Positions 6,627 to 15,169 are shown, numbered from the stretch's first letter. The stretch: 21,344 nucleotides of DNA from an uncultured Mycoplasmatota bacterium (GCA_900542735.1 UQOS01000019.1:1-21344), one strand, 5' to 3'. Numbers and translations are program-made. Notes: generated by a model from the letters alone, not told the origin.

Positions 6627-6655
6627 ATAATATCATAATTATTCTTTTTTCGCAA
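6627..6655 (-). promoter_or_regulatory. Sigma-A type promoter of the HD-domain gene
   Basis: -35 TTGCGA (6650-6655), 17-bp spacer, -10 TATTAT (6627-6632) with an extended TGA just before it. It lies about 45 bases upstream of the start at 6581. Confidence 0.7.
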
Positions 6656-6660
6656 GTAGC

Positions 6661-6683
6661 AAAAAGAGGACAAAAAGTCCCCT
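6661..6683 (-). terminator. Intrinsic terminator at the left end of the accessory island
   Basis: Minus strand AGGGGAC, loop TTTTT, GTCCTCT (7 bp, one wobble), followed by TTTTTGC. It would stop transcripts leaving the island before the HD-gene promoter. Confidence 0.65.
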
Positions 6684-6829
6684 AATCTATATCAAAACGC
6701 ATATTCTGCGTCCTAATATATATTATGGTAAATAAATTGAAAAAGTTACTATTTTCTTGAAGTTATAAGAATTTATCATTTATTTAATAATCTTTTAATT
6801 TCAGAGTTTCTATTATTAAATAGGCATAA

Positions 6830-7332
6830 TCACACCTTATAATTATTGTATCGCAGAAATTGATTTTTTATTTCTGATCTATTATTTTTTCTTTTCAATT
6901 TCTTTAAACCTTTATAAGAGGCTGGTAAATCTTCAAGTATAGTTCCACATAATTTATGAATCGTATTTCTTATTTCTTTTCCAGATTCATAATGAGTCCC
7001 ATTTACATCATCTTCTGACTTTATATTCTTCTTTTTTAGTTAAATTTCTTTAATAAAATCTTTTTTCATCTTCGGTAAGTTACTATATGTTTTTTCATAT
7101 AATTCTTTTTTCTTGTTTGAATAGTAAAAAGTTTTAGCTAAAACTATTATTTTTTTCTTGGTTAACAATTAAGTACAATTAAATAACAGACATATCTAGA
7201 TAATTTGTAATTAGATACATTTCTTATTGTATTAGAATCAATGTTGAACATATTATAAATTTGTTCTTGTGCAACAGGAAGTACAACATCACATCATTTA
7301 TATATTATCTGTTTTTCAAATTCATTTAGCAT
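6830..7332 (-). pseudogene. Decayed DinD-like gene
   Basis: Translated minus-strand pieces match DNA-damage-inducible protein D in order. About 7166-7219 reads NYKLSRYVCYLIVLN, compared with the DinD core DxxLSRYACYLIVxN. Next comes KKIIVLAKTFYY, the equivalent of the following ALAQTYF segment. Then, after a stop and an apparent internal deletion, THYESGKEIRNTIHKLCG and EDLPASYKGLKKL match the DinD C-terminus, ending in TGA at 6830. Lesions are a stop after the first block, a shift in a 7-A run near 7152-7158, and an in-frame TAA between KEI and LKKKN. The stretch from 7220 to 7332 is in frame with the first block but I cannot align it, and it has one TGA. DinD proteins are SOS-linked and modulate RecA. 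This copy cannot be functional. 6684-6829 shows nothing I recognise. Confidence 0.65.
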
Positions 7333-7357
7333 ATTATCAATTCATGGTAACAACATA

Positions 7358-8238
7358 TCAAACTAATTCATACTCTCTTGCAATTATTCTATCATCAGAA
7401 CAATATTTTATAACATATTCATTATCTTGCTTACAAATAATAATTCCTACTGTATCATTTTCTTCAATTGTTTTTATATTCTTATCAATGTAATTCATAT
7501 AAGTCATAATTTGACCTGTATGTTCTTTCTTGAGTTCAGTTACTTTTAATTCTACTACTACATAACATTTATATTTGATATTATATAAAAGTAAATCTAT
7601 GTAGTTATATCTATCATCAATCTTTATTTTGTATTCATTTTTTATAAAAGTAAATCCATTACCTAATTCTTCTAAAAAACTAGAAATATCTTCTAGTATT
7701 AATTTTTGTAATACTTTTTCTGATATTATTTCTTTATTCCAATTATTTCTTATTTGAATAGAACTTTTTACAAAGTCAACCACATTTGATTCTTCTTTTT
7801 TAATCATTTTATTTCTTGTATTCTCTGGCAATCTCCCATATTCATTAGATTTAATAATCTTTTCTAATTCTCTTTTAGAAAGATTTCTTTTGATAATTTG
7901 ATTAATATAATAGTCTATCTCGTTATCATCATTTAAAGGAAAAAGAAGTCTATAATGTGACATTGTTAATTGTGCACCCAGTGGATGCATTTTTGAAATA
8001 AATATAACTTTCTTATATCAAATAGATATCTTACACTATATTTTTTACCAATTTCATTTGTTAATTTTTTTGAATATTCTGCAATTATCCACTCTCCGTA
8101 ATTATTTCCTGCTGCTAGCAGAAGTTTACCTACATTATAATACTTTTGAATTTCATATTTATTTTTACTATAATCTTTTACTTTTTTATTTAATTCATTA
8201 TCAATAAGTTCTTTCTTTATCTCATTATAATAATTCAT
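7358..8238 (-). pseudogene. Frameshifted DUF1016/YhcG-family PDDEXK nuclease (copy A)
   Basis: Two overlapping frames together make one DUF1016 protein. 8238-7966 encodes the N-terminal winged-helix-like part (MNYYNEIKKELIDNE...), and 7990-7358 encodes the rest (HPLGAQLTMSHYRLLF...). The shift sits in a five-T run at 7990-7994 (plus strand); one more base would restore the frame as ...LFQKMHPLGAQ.... The nuclease half keeps its PDDEXK residues (YIDLLLYN, VVVELKV) and ends REYELV. The gene has a good AAAGGAG site before 8238. Members of this family are often associated with restriction-modification and other defence islands. The shift could be decay or a base-calling error; a five-base run is short for programmed phase variation. 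The protein is clearly diverged from copy B (roughly half the residues shared in the N-terminal part), so it is not a recent duplicate of it. Confidence 0.8.
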
Positions 8239-8255
8239 GCCTTACTCCTTTCTAT

Positions 8256-8444
8256 AAAGATAACTGTAAATTCCCAAGCCCCACTCTTTTAACATTCTGA
8301 TAATATTTAATCTTTCTTTGTTCTAATAATTTTATAAGTGATAATTCCAAATCATTATAAGAATCAGAGTTAAAAATAACCTGTGATACTGAAAATTCTC
8401 TAACTAAATTATTTGCTTCTTTCATATGATCAGTATCATCATGT
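8256..8444 (-). repeat. Displaced 189-bp fragment of comEC
   Basis: Matches comEC 10359-10547 at constant offset with about eight mismatches (roughly 96% identity by eye). It covers the region right after the THGDTDH motif (about residues 513-575). On its left it is joined to sequence matching 9957-9980, the RBS/spacer between comEC and the intact DUF1016 gene. The 378 bases 9981-10358 are missing at the junction. It is non-coding here. Confidence 0.85.
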
Positions 8445-8510
8445 TATAACATGCGTTTATGTATATTAATTTAAGTAAAGAAAAAGAACTATTAAATTGA
8501 TAATTATCAG

Positions 8511-9060
8511 TTATAATTTATGCAATACAGTTTCAACTCCGTTTTCTAAATGAGTAGAATAATATAAATCATCTGTAATATCATCTCCGGGCAATTCTTT
8601 TTTTCTATCTAAACCAGAAATATAAGATGGAGTATCTCATTCAAAAACACATTCATCTCCAAAACTATATAACTGTCTATCATTTTTCTCTGTTTTTGAT
8701 AAATCATTTTTTAATGGTATTCCTGACATTAATTTTTCATAATTTTTTCTTTGTAATTCTTTGAAATATCCAAAAGATTATACCAACTATTTTGTTTAAT
8801 AACTTTTATCAAATTAACATATGAAGTTATAGTCATATACTAAATCATAGCGTTCTGCATCTTTTAATTTTTCTCATACTTTGTAATGGCTTTTTCTGAA
8901 ATATATTTTTTAAATGTTGTAGTATAGTTTTGCCATACTGTAGTTTTAACAGAATTATTTTCTAACTCTACTATTCTTTTGTTAACAAACTCAATAATAT
9001 CTTCATCTATTTCAAGACTAAATATTATTTTATTAATTTTTTTATCATAAAATCATATCA
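8511..9060 (-). pseudogene. Multiply broken gene of unknown function
   Basis: Long peptide blocks in the same direction but in shifting frames suggest a decayed gene. From 9050 downwards: FYDKKINKIIFSLEIDEDII and TTVWQNYTTTFKKYISEKAI, a frameshift, KLKDAERYDLVYDYNFIC, stops, then FGYFKELQRKNYEKLMSGIP and DRQLYSFGDECVFE, a TGA, DTPSYISGLDRKKELPGDD, ending HKL-stop at 8511. I do not recognise the family. It lies directly downstream of the intact DUF1016 gene and ends near the comEC fragment, so it probably arrived with copy B. Between 8445 and 8510 I see nothing. Confidence 0.5.
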
Positions 9061-9072
9061 TATAATAATTTA

Positions 9073-9963
9073 TCACACAAGTTCGTATTCTCTAACTGCA
9101 ATTCTTTCATCTGAACAATATTCTATTACAAATCTATTTTCTCTTTTACATATTAATATTCCCATTGTATTATTATTAAATTGTTCTTTTACATTTTTAT
9201 CTATGTAATTCATGTATTTTTGAACTTGTGATATGTATTCAACTTTAAAGTCTGTTGTTTTCAGTTCAATTACTACATAACAGTTAAATCTTATATTAAA
9301 TAATAATAAATCAATGTAATGATTTCTATCACCTATTTTAATTTTGTATTCACTACCAATAAAAGCAAATGAATTACCGAGCTCTTTCATAAATGATTCT
9401 ATATCTTCCAAAATTAATTTATGCAACGCTTTCTCAGTAACTACTTCTATATTATTCTTATTTCTTAATAATATAGGATTTGGCACAAGATCTTTTATTT
9501 CAATCTTATCATTAAGTATTAATTTATTTTTAGTTTCACTTGGTAATCTTTCATATTCTTTATTTTTAATTTTTTCTCTTAATTCTCTTTTAGATAAGCT
9601 ATTGTTCTTAGCAACATTTATATAATATAACAATTCATTTTCATCTTTAATAGATAATAATTCAGAATAATGGCTCCAAGACAATTTGGTCGCCAGTGGC
9701 GACCGTTTTTCATCTTTAAATATTCTATAATATTGTCTAATACGTCTCAATGTTCTCTCATTATACTTTTTTCCAAACTCAACAGCCAGTCTAATTGAAT
9801 AATCATTTAAAATATTATCTCCATACTTACTACCAGCTTCATCCAACAATTTACCAACCTCAAAATATGTAATAACTTTATGCCTTTCCTTTGAATAATC
9901 TTTTACTTTTGAATATATTTCATTATCAATTAATTTGTTTTTTATCTCATTATAATAATTCAT
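9073..9963 (-). CDS. DUF1016/YhcG-family PDDEXK nuclease (copy B, intact)
   Basis: A 296-residue protein with an N-terminal DUF1016 helical/winged-helix region (about 1-150, with RRIRQYYRIF and LSWSHYSELLSI) and a C-terminal PD-(D/E)xK nuclease domain. The nuclease core is YKIKIGDRNHYIDLLLFN followed by CYVVIELKTTDF, giving the Asp and E-x-K catalytic residues. The family is predicted or shown to be DNA endonucleases, often near type I restriction systems. The start at 9963 has AAAGGAG seven bases upstream. Only 13 bases separate it from the comEC stop, so it is probably co-transcribed with comEA-comEC. It ends in TGA. Copy A, the comEC fragment and other decayed genes lie downstream. No restriction or modification partner is visible. 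Confidence 0.85.
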   Translation of the reverse strand: MNYYNEIKNKLIDNEIYSKVKDYSKERHKVITYFEVGKLLDEAGSKYGDNILNDYSIRLAVEFGKKYNERTLRRIRQYYRIFKDEKRSPLATKLSWSHYSELLSIKDENELLYYINVAKNNSLSKRELREKIKNKEYERLPSETKNKLILNDKIEIKDLVPNPILLRNKNNIEVVTEKALHKLILEDIESFMKELGNSFAFIGSEYKIKIGDRNHYIDLLLFNIRFNCYVVIELKTTDFKVEYISQVQKYMNYIDKNVKEQFNNNTMGILICKRENRFVIEYCSDERIAVREYELV

Positions 9964-9976
9964 ACCTTACTCCTTT

Positions 9977-12067
9977 CTATGGACTACAAGTCCTGATTTT
10001 ATATTTATTTTTCTTTAACTGAATCTCAATACTTCCATTAATATCAGTCCTATAAATTTTAGTATCTTTCAAAATATCTAATACTGAATCTTTAGGGTGA
10101 CCATAGCGATTATCTTTACCAACACTAATCAAACTATATTTAGGGCTAATTTTACTAATAAACTCTTTACTAGAAGAAGTATTAGAACCATGATGCCCTA
10201 CTTTTAAAAAATCTATATTCTGTAAATTATAATTAACTAAAATATCACTTTCTCTTTTTTTACTTGCATCTCCCATTAAAAGAAACTGAAAATTAAAATA
10301 AGAAAAATATAATACATTAGAGTTATCATTTTCATTATCGTATAATTTAGTATTCAAAAAAGATAACTGTAAATTCCCAAGTCCCACTTTTTTAACATTC
10401 TGATAATATTTAATCTTTCTTTGTTCTAATAATTTTATAAGTGATAATTCCAAATCATTATAAGAATCAGGGTTAAAAATAACCTGTGATACAGAAAAAT
10501 CCCTAACTAAATTATTTGCTTCTTTCATATGATCAGTATCACCATGTGTAAGAATTAAATAATCTAATTTTCTAATGCCATATGATTTTAATAATGGAAT
10601 CAATGTTTTTTCTGCAATAGTTTTAGTTTTTCTTATCTGCCACTTTTCTCTTTTATATTCAATTTTTCCACCTGTATCTACTAATAAAGTATGATTATTA
10701 GAGTGAATAAGTAAGCTATCTCCTTGTCCTACATCTATCATAATAAAAAAAGTCTGTGGAAACAAAAATAAATAAAAATACTGATAACTAAGTAATAAAA
10801 CAATTCCTAAACTACCAATTTTTTTATAATCATACCGAAACAAAAGTAAAAAGAAATAGTAAAAAAGAATCCATACCAAATGTGGTTTTCTAAAAATCAA
10901 TAAAAAAGAAAGATGATTACTAAAAAACAAAGATAAAGTTTCCATAAATTGGGTGAGAAATGAAAAAACACTATCAAGAAAAGGCAAAAGAAAAGTTAAA
11001 AAAGAAAGAGGAAATATTATAAATGATACCAATGGTACAAAAACAAAATTCAATAAAATACTAAAAAGATTCACTTGATAAAAATAAAAAATTGAAATTG
11101 GAAGACTAACTAAAAAACTAAAAAAAGATATTTGAAATAATCCTTTTAGGTAAGAATCTTGATTTAGTTTCTTTTGAAATAAAATTAGGTAAAAGCTAAT
11201 AAGAAAAGAATATTCAAAGCCAACATCAAATAAAATATTAGGATTATTTATTACCAATAAACAAAAAGTAATCAAAAGTAGCTGCAAAGTAGAAATTTTT
11301 AAATCAAATATTTTATTTATGCTAATAAGAGAAAACAGTATAACTGCTCTACTAATAGATGGTGTATTTCCAGATAGAATCATATAAAAAAGTAAAAAAA
11401 GAATGACCGAAAGATATTGAATCAAAGTAGAAAAACGAATTTTTTTGAAAAGAAGTAATAACATTCCACTTAAAAAAGAAACATGCATTCCTGATATAGC
11501 TAATAAATGACTAACACCATTTTTTTGATAAGTAGCTAATATATCATCATCTATTTTACTCGTATCACCTAATAGAAAAGCCTGTAAATAACTACTGCTT
11601 TGGTATTTAGAAATATGATGATTTATTTTATTTTTTAACTGATATAATAAATTTTTACTAGAATCTATTTTTTGAATCATGATTATTTCTACTAAATAAT
11701 AGATTTCTTTTCTTTCCAAATACTCTTTATAATTGAACAGGTTAAAAACACTATTTTTACTAGGTAAAACTAAATTACCTTCAAAATAAATAGTATCACC
11801 TAATGAATAAGTAACTAAAAAGGAATCTTTTTCTTCTTCAGTTAAAAAGAAGTAACTTCCAATTAGCTTTTCTTTTCCCATTATCTCTAATGATAACATT
11901 CCACCTGATACTTCTATATTCATAATTGTTCCTGTGAAAGTAGTTTCACTACCAATATATTTGCTAGAATGGGGACTTAGAAAAAAGTGAATACAAACTA
12001 AGAAAGTTATTGCTAGTAAAAGGAAACAAAACCATTTAGATGGTAATATTATCTTTAATTTTTTCAA
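9977..12067 (-). CDS. comEC: ComEC/Rec2 DNA-uptake channel protein
   Basis: About 696 residues; the inner-membrane channel that passes single-stranded DNA into the cell during transformation. It has an N-terminal membrane segment with an OB-like DUF4131 region, a multi-helix Competence domain (including SHLLAISGMHVSFLSG), and a C-terminal metallo-beta-lactamase-like domain. That domain shows MIDVGQGDSLLIHS, THGDTDHM (about residues 507-514) and VGHHGSNTSSSKEFIS. It overlaps the end of comEA. The start is uncertain. TTG at 12067 has GGAG nine bases upstream; TTG at 12082 is also possible but its AAGG is only two bases away. There is no comEB between comEA and comEC. A 189-bp piece of this gene is repeated at 8256-8444. 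The frame is intact, so the gene should be functional. Confidence 0.93.
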   Translation of the reverse strand: MKKLKIILPSKWFCFLLLAITFLVCIHFFLSPHSSKYIGSETTFTGTIMNIEVSGGMLSLEIMGKEKLIGSYFFLTEEEKDSFLVTYSLGDTIYFEGNLVLPSKNSVFNLFNYKEYLERKEIYYLVEIIMIQKIDSSKNLLYQLKNKINHHISKYQSSSYLQAFLLGDTSKIDDDILATYQKNGVSHLLAISGMHVSFLSGMLLLLFKKIRFSTLIQYLSVILFLLFYMILSGNTPSISRAVILFSLISINKIFDLKISTLQLLLITFCLLVINNPNILFDVGFEYSFLISFYLILFQKKLNQDSYLKGLFQISFFSFLVSLPISIFYFYQVNLFSILLNFVFVPLVSFIIFPLSFLTFLLPFLDSVFSFLTQFMETLSLFFSNHLSFLLIFRKPHLVWILFYYFFLLLFRYDYKKIGSLGIVLLLSYQYFYLFLFPQTFFIMIDVGQGDSLLIHSNNHTLLVDTGGKIEYKREKWQIRKTKTIAEKTLIPLLKSYGIRKLDYLILTHGDTDHMKEANNLVRDFSVSQVIFNPDSYNDLELSLIKLLEQRKIKYYQNVKKVGLGNLQLSFLNTKLYDNENDNSNVLYFSYFNFQFLLMGDASKKRESDILVNYNLQNIDFLKVGHHGSNTSSSKEFISKISPKYSLISVGKDNRYGHPKDSVLDILKDTKIYRTDINGSIEIQLKKNKYKIRTCSP
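10359..10547 (-). repeat. Source copy of the comEC segment repeated at 8256-8444
   Basis: Internal part of comEC, from just after the THGDTDH codons towards the 3' end. See the displaced fragment at 8256-8444. Confidence 0.85.
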
Positions 12068-12770
12068 ACATTTTATCTCCAATACCTTTTACATTTTTAA
12101 TTTCTTCAATTGTTTTAAACCCACCATTTTGATTACGATATTCTATAATTAAGTTAGCTTTACTCTCCCCTATTCCCGTTAAAGTTAATAATTCTTCTTT
12201 TGTGGCATGATTCAGTGATATTTTAGTATTAGTATTAGAACTACTACTAGTAGAATTATCTTCAATCACAATCTTTTCAGAAGTAACGCAGGCATTATTT
12301 TTAATAATAGTTTGATTCTCACACTTTTCTTCCTTTTTCTTTACTTCTTCCTTTATAGAACTAAAGCTTTTAACTTCATCTTTAGAATAAACAATAATTA
12401 CCATTTCATCTTCTAAGACTTTACTTAAATTTAAAATAGAAGTATCTGCACTTTCTAAAGCACCACCTGAAGCTAAAATTGCATCTTGAACTCTACTGTT
12501 ACAAGAAAGTTGATATAAGCCTGGTTGGTTTACTTGTCCTTTCACATCTACCATGACAGTACATTCTTGACTTGGGGTTTCTTCTTCTAATTTCTCATCT
12601 TTCGTATTTTCTTTTTCTAATTCTATTTTAGAATCCAAACTATTAGTTTCTTTAATATTTAGAAAATAAAGGAATCCACCTCCTAATAATAAGATTAAAA
12701 TAGCCAAAGCTACTAGAACATAAAATTTATGCTCATTCAAAAATAATTTTATTTCATTTAATTTTTCCAT
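12036..12770 (-). CDS. comEA: ComEA DNA receptor
   Basis: A 244-residue membrane-anchored double-stranded-DNA receptor for transformation. One transmembrane helix (about 16-37) is followed by an acidic linker. A SLBB-type domain (about 70-128, VMVDVKGQVNQPGLYQL) comes next, then a Ser/Asn-rich linker and a C-terminal helix-hairpin-helix DNA-binding domain (about 184-244: LNHATKEELLTLTGIGESKA and NVKGIGDKMFEKIKD). The start at 12770 has AGGAGG nine bases upstream. It lies 43 bases after ftsW and overlaps comEC, so the three are probably transcribed together at least in part. Domain order and length are normal. Confidence 0.93.
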   Translation of the reverse strand: MEKLNEIKLFLNEHKFYVLVALAILILLLGGGFLYFLNIKETNSLDSKIELEKENTKDEKLEEETPSQECTVMVDVKGQVNQPGLYQLSCNSRVQDAILASGGALESADTSILNLSKVLEDEMVIIVYSKDEVKSFSSIKEEVKKKEEKCENQTIIKNNACVTSEKIVIEDNSTSSSSNTNTKISLNHATKEELLTLTGIGESKANLIIEYRNQNGGFKTIEEIKNVKGIGDKMFEKIKDNITI

Positions 12771-12813
12771 AAAAAATAACCTCCTATAGAGATTATTTAT
12801 AAAACTTTGAAAT

Positions 12814-13983
12814 TTACTTCTTTTTTTCCAATTTTTTTAAATTTTTTTCTTTATAAAAGCAATTTTCTACATTAATTCGCTGTACAAAGGTAAGTGCAAA
12901 CACCAAACACATAGCGAAACTTCCACCATAACTCATAAATGGTAGTGGCACTCCTGTCATTGGCATAATACCAAAAATACCACCTAAATTGACAAAAATA
13001 TGTAAAATAATGTAGACAGCTACTCCCATACATATCAAAAATCCTCTTGTATTATGACTATCTCTTCCTATTTTTATAATTCTTCCAATTAATAGATAAT
13101 ATAAAAACAAAATAATAATACACCCAAGATAACCTAATTCTTCCATAATAATAGCAAAAATAAAATCGGTATGTGCTTCTGGTAAATATAAGTATTTCTG
13201 AGTACTATTTCCAAGACCAACTCCTAATAGTTTTCCATTATTAATCGCAATATAACCGTTACATACTTGGTTTCCTTTTCCATAGAATTTTTCAGTGCTA
13301 CAAGGATTCGAAAAATCAAATCTTTCTTTTTGTCTTTCTGTTAATAGACTACTTCCACCACCAACTAAAACTAATGACATAATAACGATTCCACCCATAA
13401 TAATCCATAAAACTTTATTCCTAATTTCTTTAGATATAGGTGCCATAAAGAAAATAGTAGCTACAATAATAGAATAAATAATAGTAGTACCCAAGTCTGG
13501 TTGTGCAAAAATAAGTCCAGCAATAACGACAGATATTAATATTGGATAAAGCACTGTTCCATATTTATTTAAATGTTCTTGATGTTTATCATAATAACAC
13601 GATAACCAAATAATAATAATAATCTTTGCAAACTCACTAGGCTGAATCGAGAAAAAGCCTAAGTCAATCCAACTAATTGCTTTATTTTTTAAAGAGCCAT
13701 ACATTAATAACAGTGTTAAAGTAACCCCAATTGCATAAACGGCTAAGGTAGCAATAATATGATAACTTTTACTATAAAATTGAATTAAAAATAAACTAGC
13801 AATCAGACTAACTATTAAAAAAATAGACTGCTTTAAAAAATAACGATAAGGACTAGCAGAATATTTCATAAATGCCGTAATATTAGAGGCAGAAAAAATC
13901 ATAATAAGTCCAAATACAAATAAAATAGCTGAAATTATCAAGAGTGGCTTATCTATATTTTTTAAAATTCGTTTCAGTTGCAC
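12814..13983 (-). CDS. ftsW: FtsW, septal peptidoglycan glycosyltransferase (SEDS family)
   Basis: A 389-residue polytopic membrane protein of the SEDS family that polymerises lipid II with a partner class B PBP at the division site. About ten membrane helices are visible. Signature segments are SWIDLGFFSIQPSEFAKI, QPDLGTTIIY, GNSTQKYLYLPEAHTDFIFA (with the catalytic Asp in HTD) and SYGGSFAMCLVFALTFVQRI. The GNSTQKYLYLPEAHTDFIF form favours FtsW over RodA. The start is a GTG at 13983 with AGGGGTG five bases upstream. A basic Lys-rich tail ends the protein. It heads the ftsW-comEA-comEC run. Confidence 0.92.
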   Translation of the reverse strand: MQLKRILKNIDKPLLIISAILFVFGLIMIFSASNITAFMKYSASPYRYFLKQSIFLIVSLIASLFLIQFYSKSYHIIATLAVYAIGVTLTLLLMYGSLKNKAISWIDLGFFSIQPSEFAKIIIIIWLSCYYDKHQEHLNKYGTVLYPILISVVIAGLIFAQPDLGTTIIYSIIVATIFFMAPISKEIRNKVLWIIMGGIVIMSLVLVGGGSSLLTERQKERFDFSNPCSTEKFYGKGNQVCNGYIAINNGKLLGVGLGNSTQKYLYLPEAHTDFIFAIIMEELGYLGCIIILFLYYLLIGRIIKIGRDSHNTRGFLICMGVAVYIILHIFVNLGGIFGIMPMTGVPLPFMSYGGSFAMCLVFALTFVQRINVENCFYKEKNLKKLEKKK

Positions 13984-14009
13984 TTTATCACCCCTATCTT
14001 TATAGGATT

Positions 14010-14018
14010 ATCATAACA
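14010..14018 (-). promoter_or_regulatory. Possible extended -10 for ftsW
   Basis: TGTTATGAT on the minus strand, about 27 bases upstream of the GTG start. There is no convincing -35. The overlapping TATAAAG nearer the gene is less well placed. Confidence 0.4.
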
Positions 14019-14135
14019 CAAAATAAATTGTTTTAAAAGAAATATGCCAATAAATTAAAATACTAGACATTTATAATAACATTATTACCTTATTCGGAAT
14101 ATTTTATATTAGATAATAAAAAAGGAGGGAAAGTT

Positions 14136-14312
14136 ATGTATAATTACGGAGGCTCTTTCGGTTCTAGCTGTGGTTGTGGCAGTTATTCTGCTCCAGCATA
14201 TACTCCATATTATCCATACAGTGGATATACCAACAATAATTCCAACTATGCAATCGTATTAGTATTATTTATTCTATTAGTAATCGTGATTGGTTCTAGA
14301 TTTACACGTTAA
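14136..14312 (+). CDS. YjcZ-like small membrane protein
   Basis: A 58-residue protein beginning MYNYGGSFGSSCGCGSYS, with a Gly/Tyr/Ser/Cys-rich N-terminal half and one C-terminal transmembrane helix (AIVLVLFILLVIVIGSRF). This layout matches the YjcZ family of Bacilli, small proteins often annotated as sporulation-related; their function is not established. The start has an excellent AAAGGAGGG site seven bases upstream. An intrinsic terminator follows at once, so this is a single-gene unit, divergent from ftsW. Family call moderate; function unknown. Confidence 0.75.
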   Translation: MYNYGGSFGSSCGCGSYSAPAYTPYYPYSGYTNNNSNYAIVLVLFILLVIVIGSRFTR

Positions 14313-14321
14313 TATTCTGTT

Positions 14322-14346
14322 AAAAGATAGGTAATCTATCTTTTTT
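14322..14346 (+). terminator. Intrinsic terminator of the YjcZ-like gene
   Basis: AAAAGATAG (14322-14330), loop GTAAT, CTATCTTTT followed by TT: a perfect 9-bp stem and T-run ten bases after the stop. From here to the def promoter (14347-14502) I see no gene or motif. Confidence 0.9.
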
Positions 14347-14502
14347 CATGATATTTTTTTGTGGTTGTTAATTTTAGTAATCAGTTAAAATATGAAATTA
14401 AATCATGCAACACAAAACAAATAGAATTTAAATAATTAGTTTCGTATTTTTATCTAAAGGATTTTAGCCAAAAAAATTCAGAAGCTAGAAAAATATTTTT
14501 TC

Positions 14503-14531
14503 TTCACAAAAACTAGAAAAAGTGATAAAAT
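14503..14531 (+). promoter_or_regulatory. Sigma-A type promoter of def
   Basis: -35 TTCACA (14503-14508), 17-bp spacer, -10 TAAAAT (14526-14531) with extended TGA before it, 31 bases upstream of the ATG. Confidence 0.75.
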
Positions 14532-14561
14532 ACAGACAGATGAAAAGAAGTGGTGATAATT

Positions 14562-15107
14562 ATGTTAAAAACAAAAGATATATTAGATGAAAAAGATAAA
14601 CGATTACATCAAGTAAGTGCAGAAGTTACCTTTCCTCTTACTGATACAGATAAAAAAAATATTGATTTAATGGAAGAATATTTATTAAATAGTCAAATTG
14701 AAGAAAAAGCTAAAAAATATGACTTAAGACCTGGTATGGGTATGGCTGCCGTTCAAATAGGTGTATTAAAGCGTTATATCGTAATTGTTCAAGAAGTAGA
14801 AAAAGGATTTGATTCTTATATCGTTATAAATCCAAAAATTGTTTCAAACTCAGCAGAAATGATTTATGTTGAAGATGGTGAAGGCTGTTTAAGTGTTAAC
14901 CGTGAATGTGAAGGAATTGTACCAAGATATGCTAGAGTTACTGTAGAAGGTTATGATATGGAAGGTAATAAAATCAAAATAAGAGCACGAGAAGAATTGG
15001 CAATTGCTTTCCAACATGAAATAGATCACCTAAATGGAATTTTATTTGTTGATAAAATAGACAGCAAAAATCCATATAAAAATATGGATAAATACCGACC
15101 AATATAA
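14562..15107 (+). CDS. def: Peptide deformylase
   Basis: A 181-residue metalloenzyme that removes the formyl group from the N-terminal Met of new proteins. All three motifs are intact: GMGMAAVQ (58-65), EGCLS (107-111, metal ligand Cys109) and QHEIDH (151-156, ligands His152 and His156, catalytic Glu153). Its length and the insertion between the first motifs fit the longer type II enzymes of low-GC Gram-positives. The ATG at 14562 has GTGGTG at a suitable distance; a GTG at 14550 in frame lies within that site. The gene stands alone with its own promoter and terminator. Confidence 0.95.
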   Translation: MLKTKDILDEKDKRLHQVSAEVTFPLTDTDKKNIDLMEEYLLNSQIEEKAKKYDLRPGMGMAAVQIGVLKRYIVIVQEVEKGFDSYIVINPKIVSNSAEMIYVEDGEGCLSVNRECEGIVPRYARVTVEGYDMEGNKIKIRAREELAIAFQHEIDHLNGILFVDKIDSKNPYKNMDKYRPI

Positions 15108-15128
15108 TAAAGAAAACATTTATCATGC

Positions 15129-15157
15129 AAAGTAGCTATAAAGATTAGCTACTTTTT
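15129..15157 (+). terminator. Intrinsic terminator of def
   Basis: AAAGTAGCTA (15129-15138), loop TAAAGAT, TAGCTACTTT then TT: a 10-bp perfect stem. It lies between convergent def and the histidine kinase gene and may serve both. Confidence 0.9.
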
Positions 15158-15169
15158 ATTTTGCTAGTA

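Noticed and set aside
7990..7994. Phase-variable homopolymer in DUF1016 copy A.
   Set aside because: Five bases is too short for typical slippage control, and the neighbouring genes are plainly decayed.
7200..9060. Several in-frame TGA codons in decayed genes where Trp would fit (for example after CVFE near 8640), hinting at a TGA=Trp code or a Mollicute donor.
   Set aside because: Intact genes here use TGG for Trp and end in TGA (transposase, DUF1016 B, Tam41-like, murI). The regions also carry TAA stops and frameshifts, so ordinary decay explains it.
6684..9072. CRISPR array in the AT-rich accessory island.
   Set aside because: No evenly spaced direct repeats; the only long repeat is the comEC fragment.
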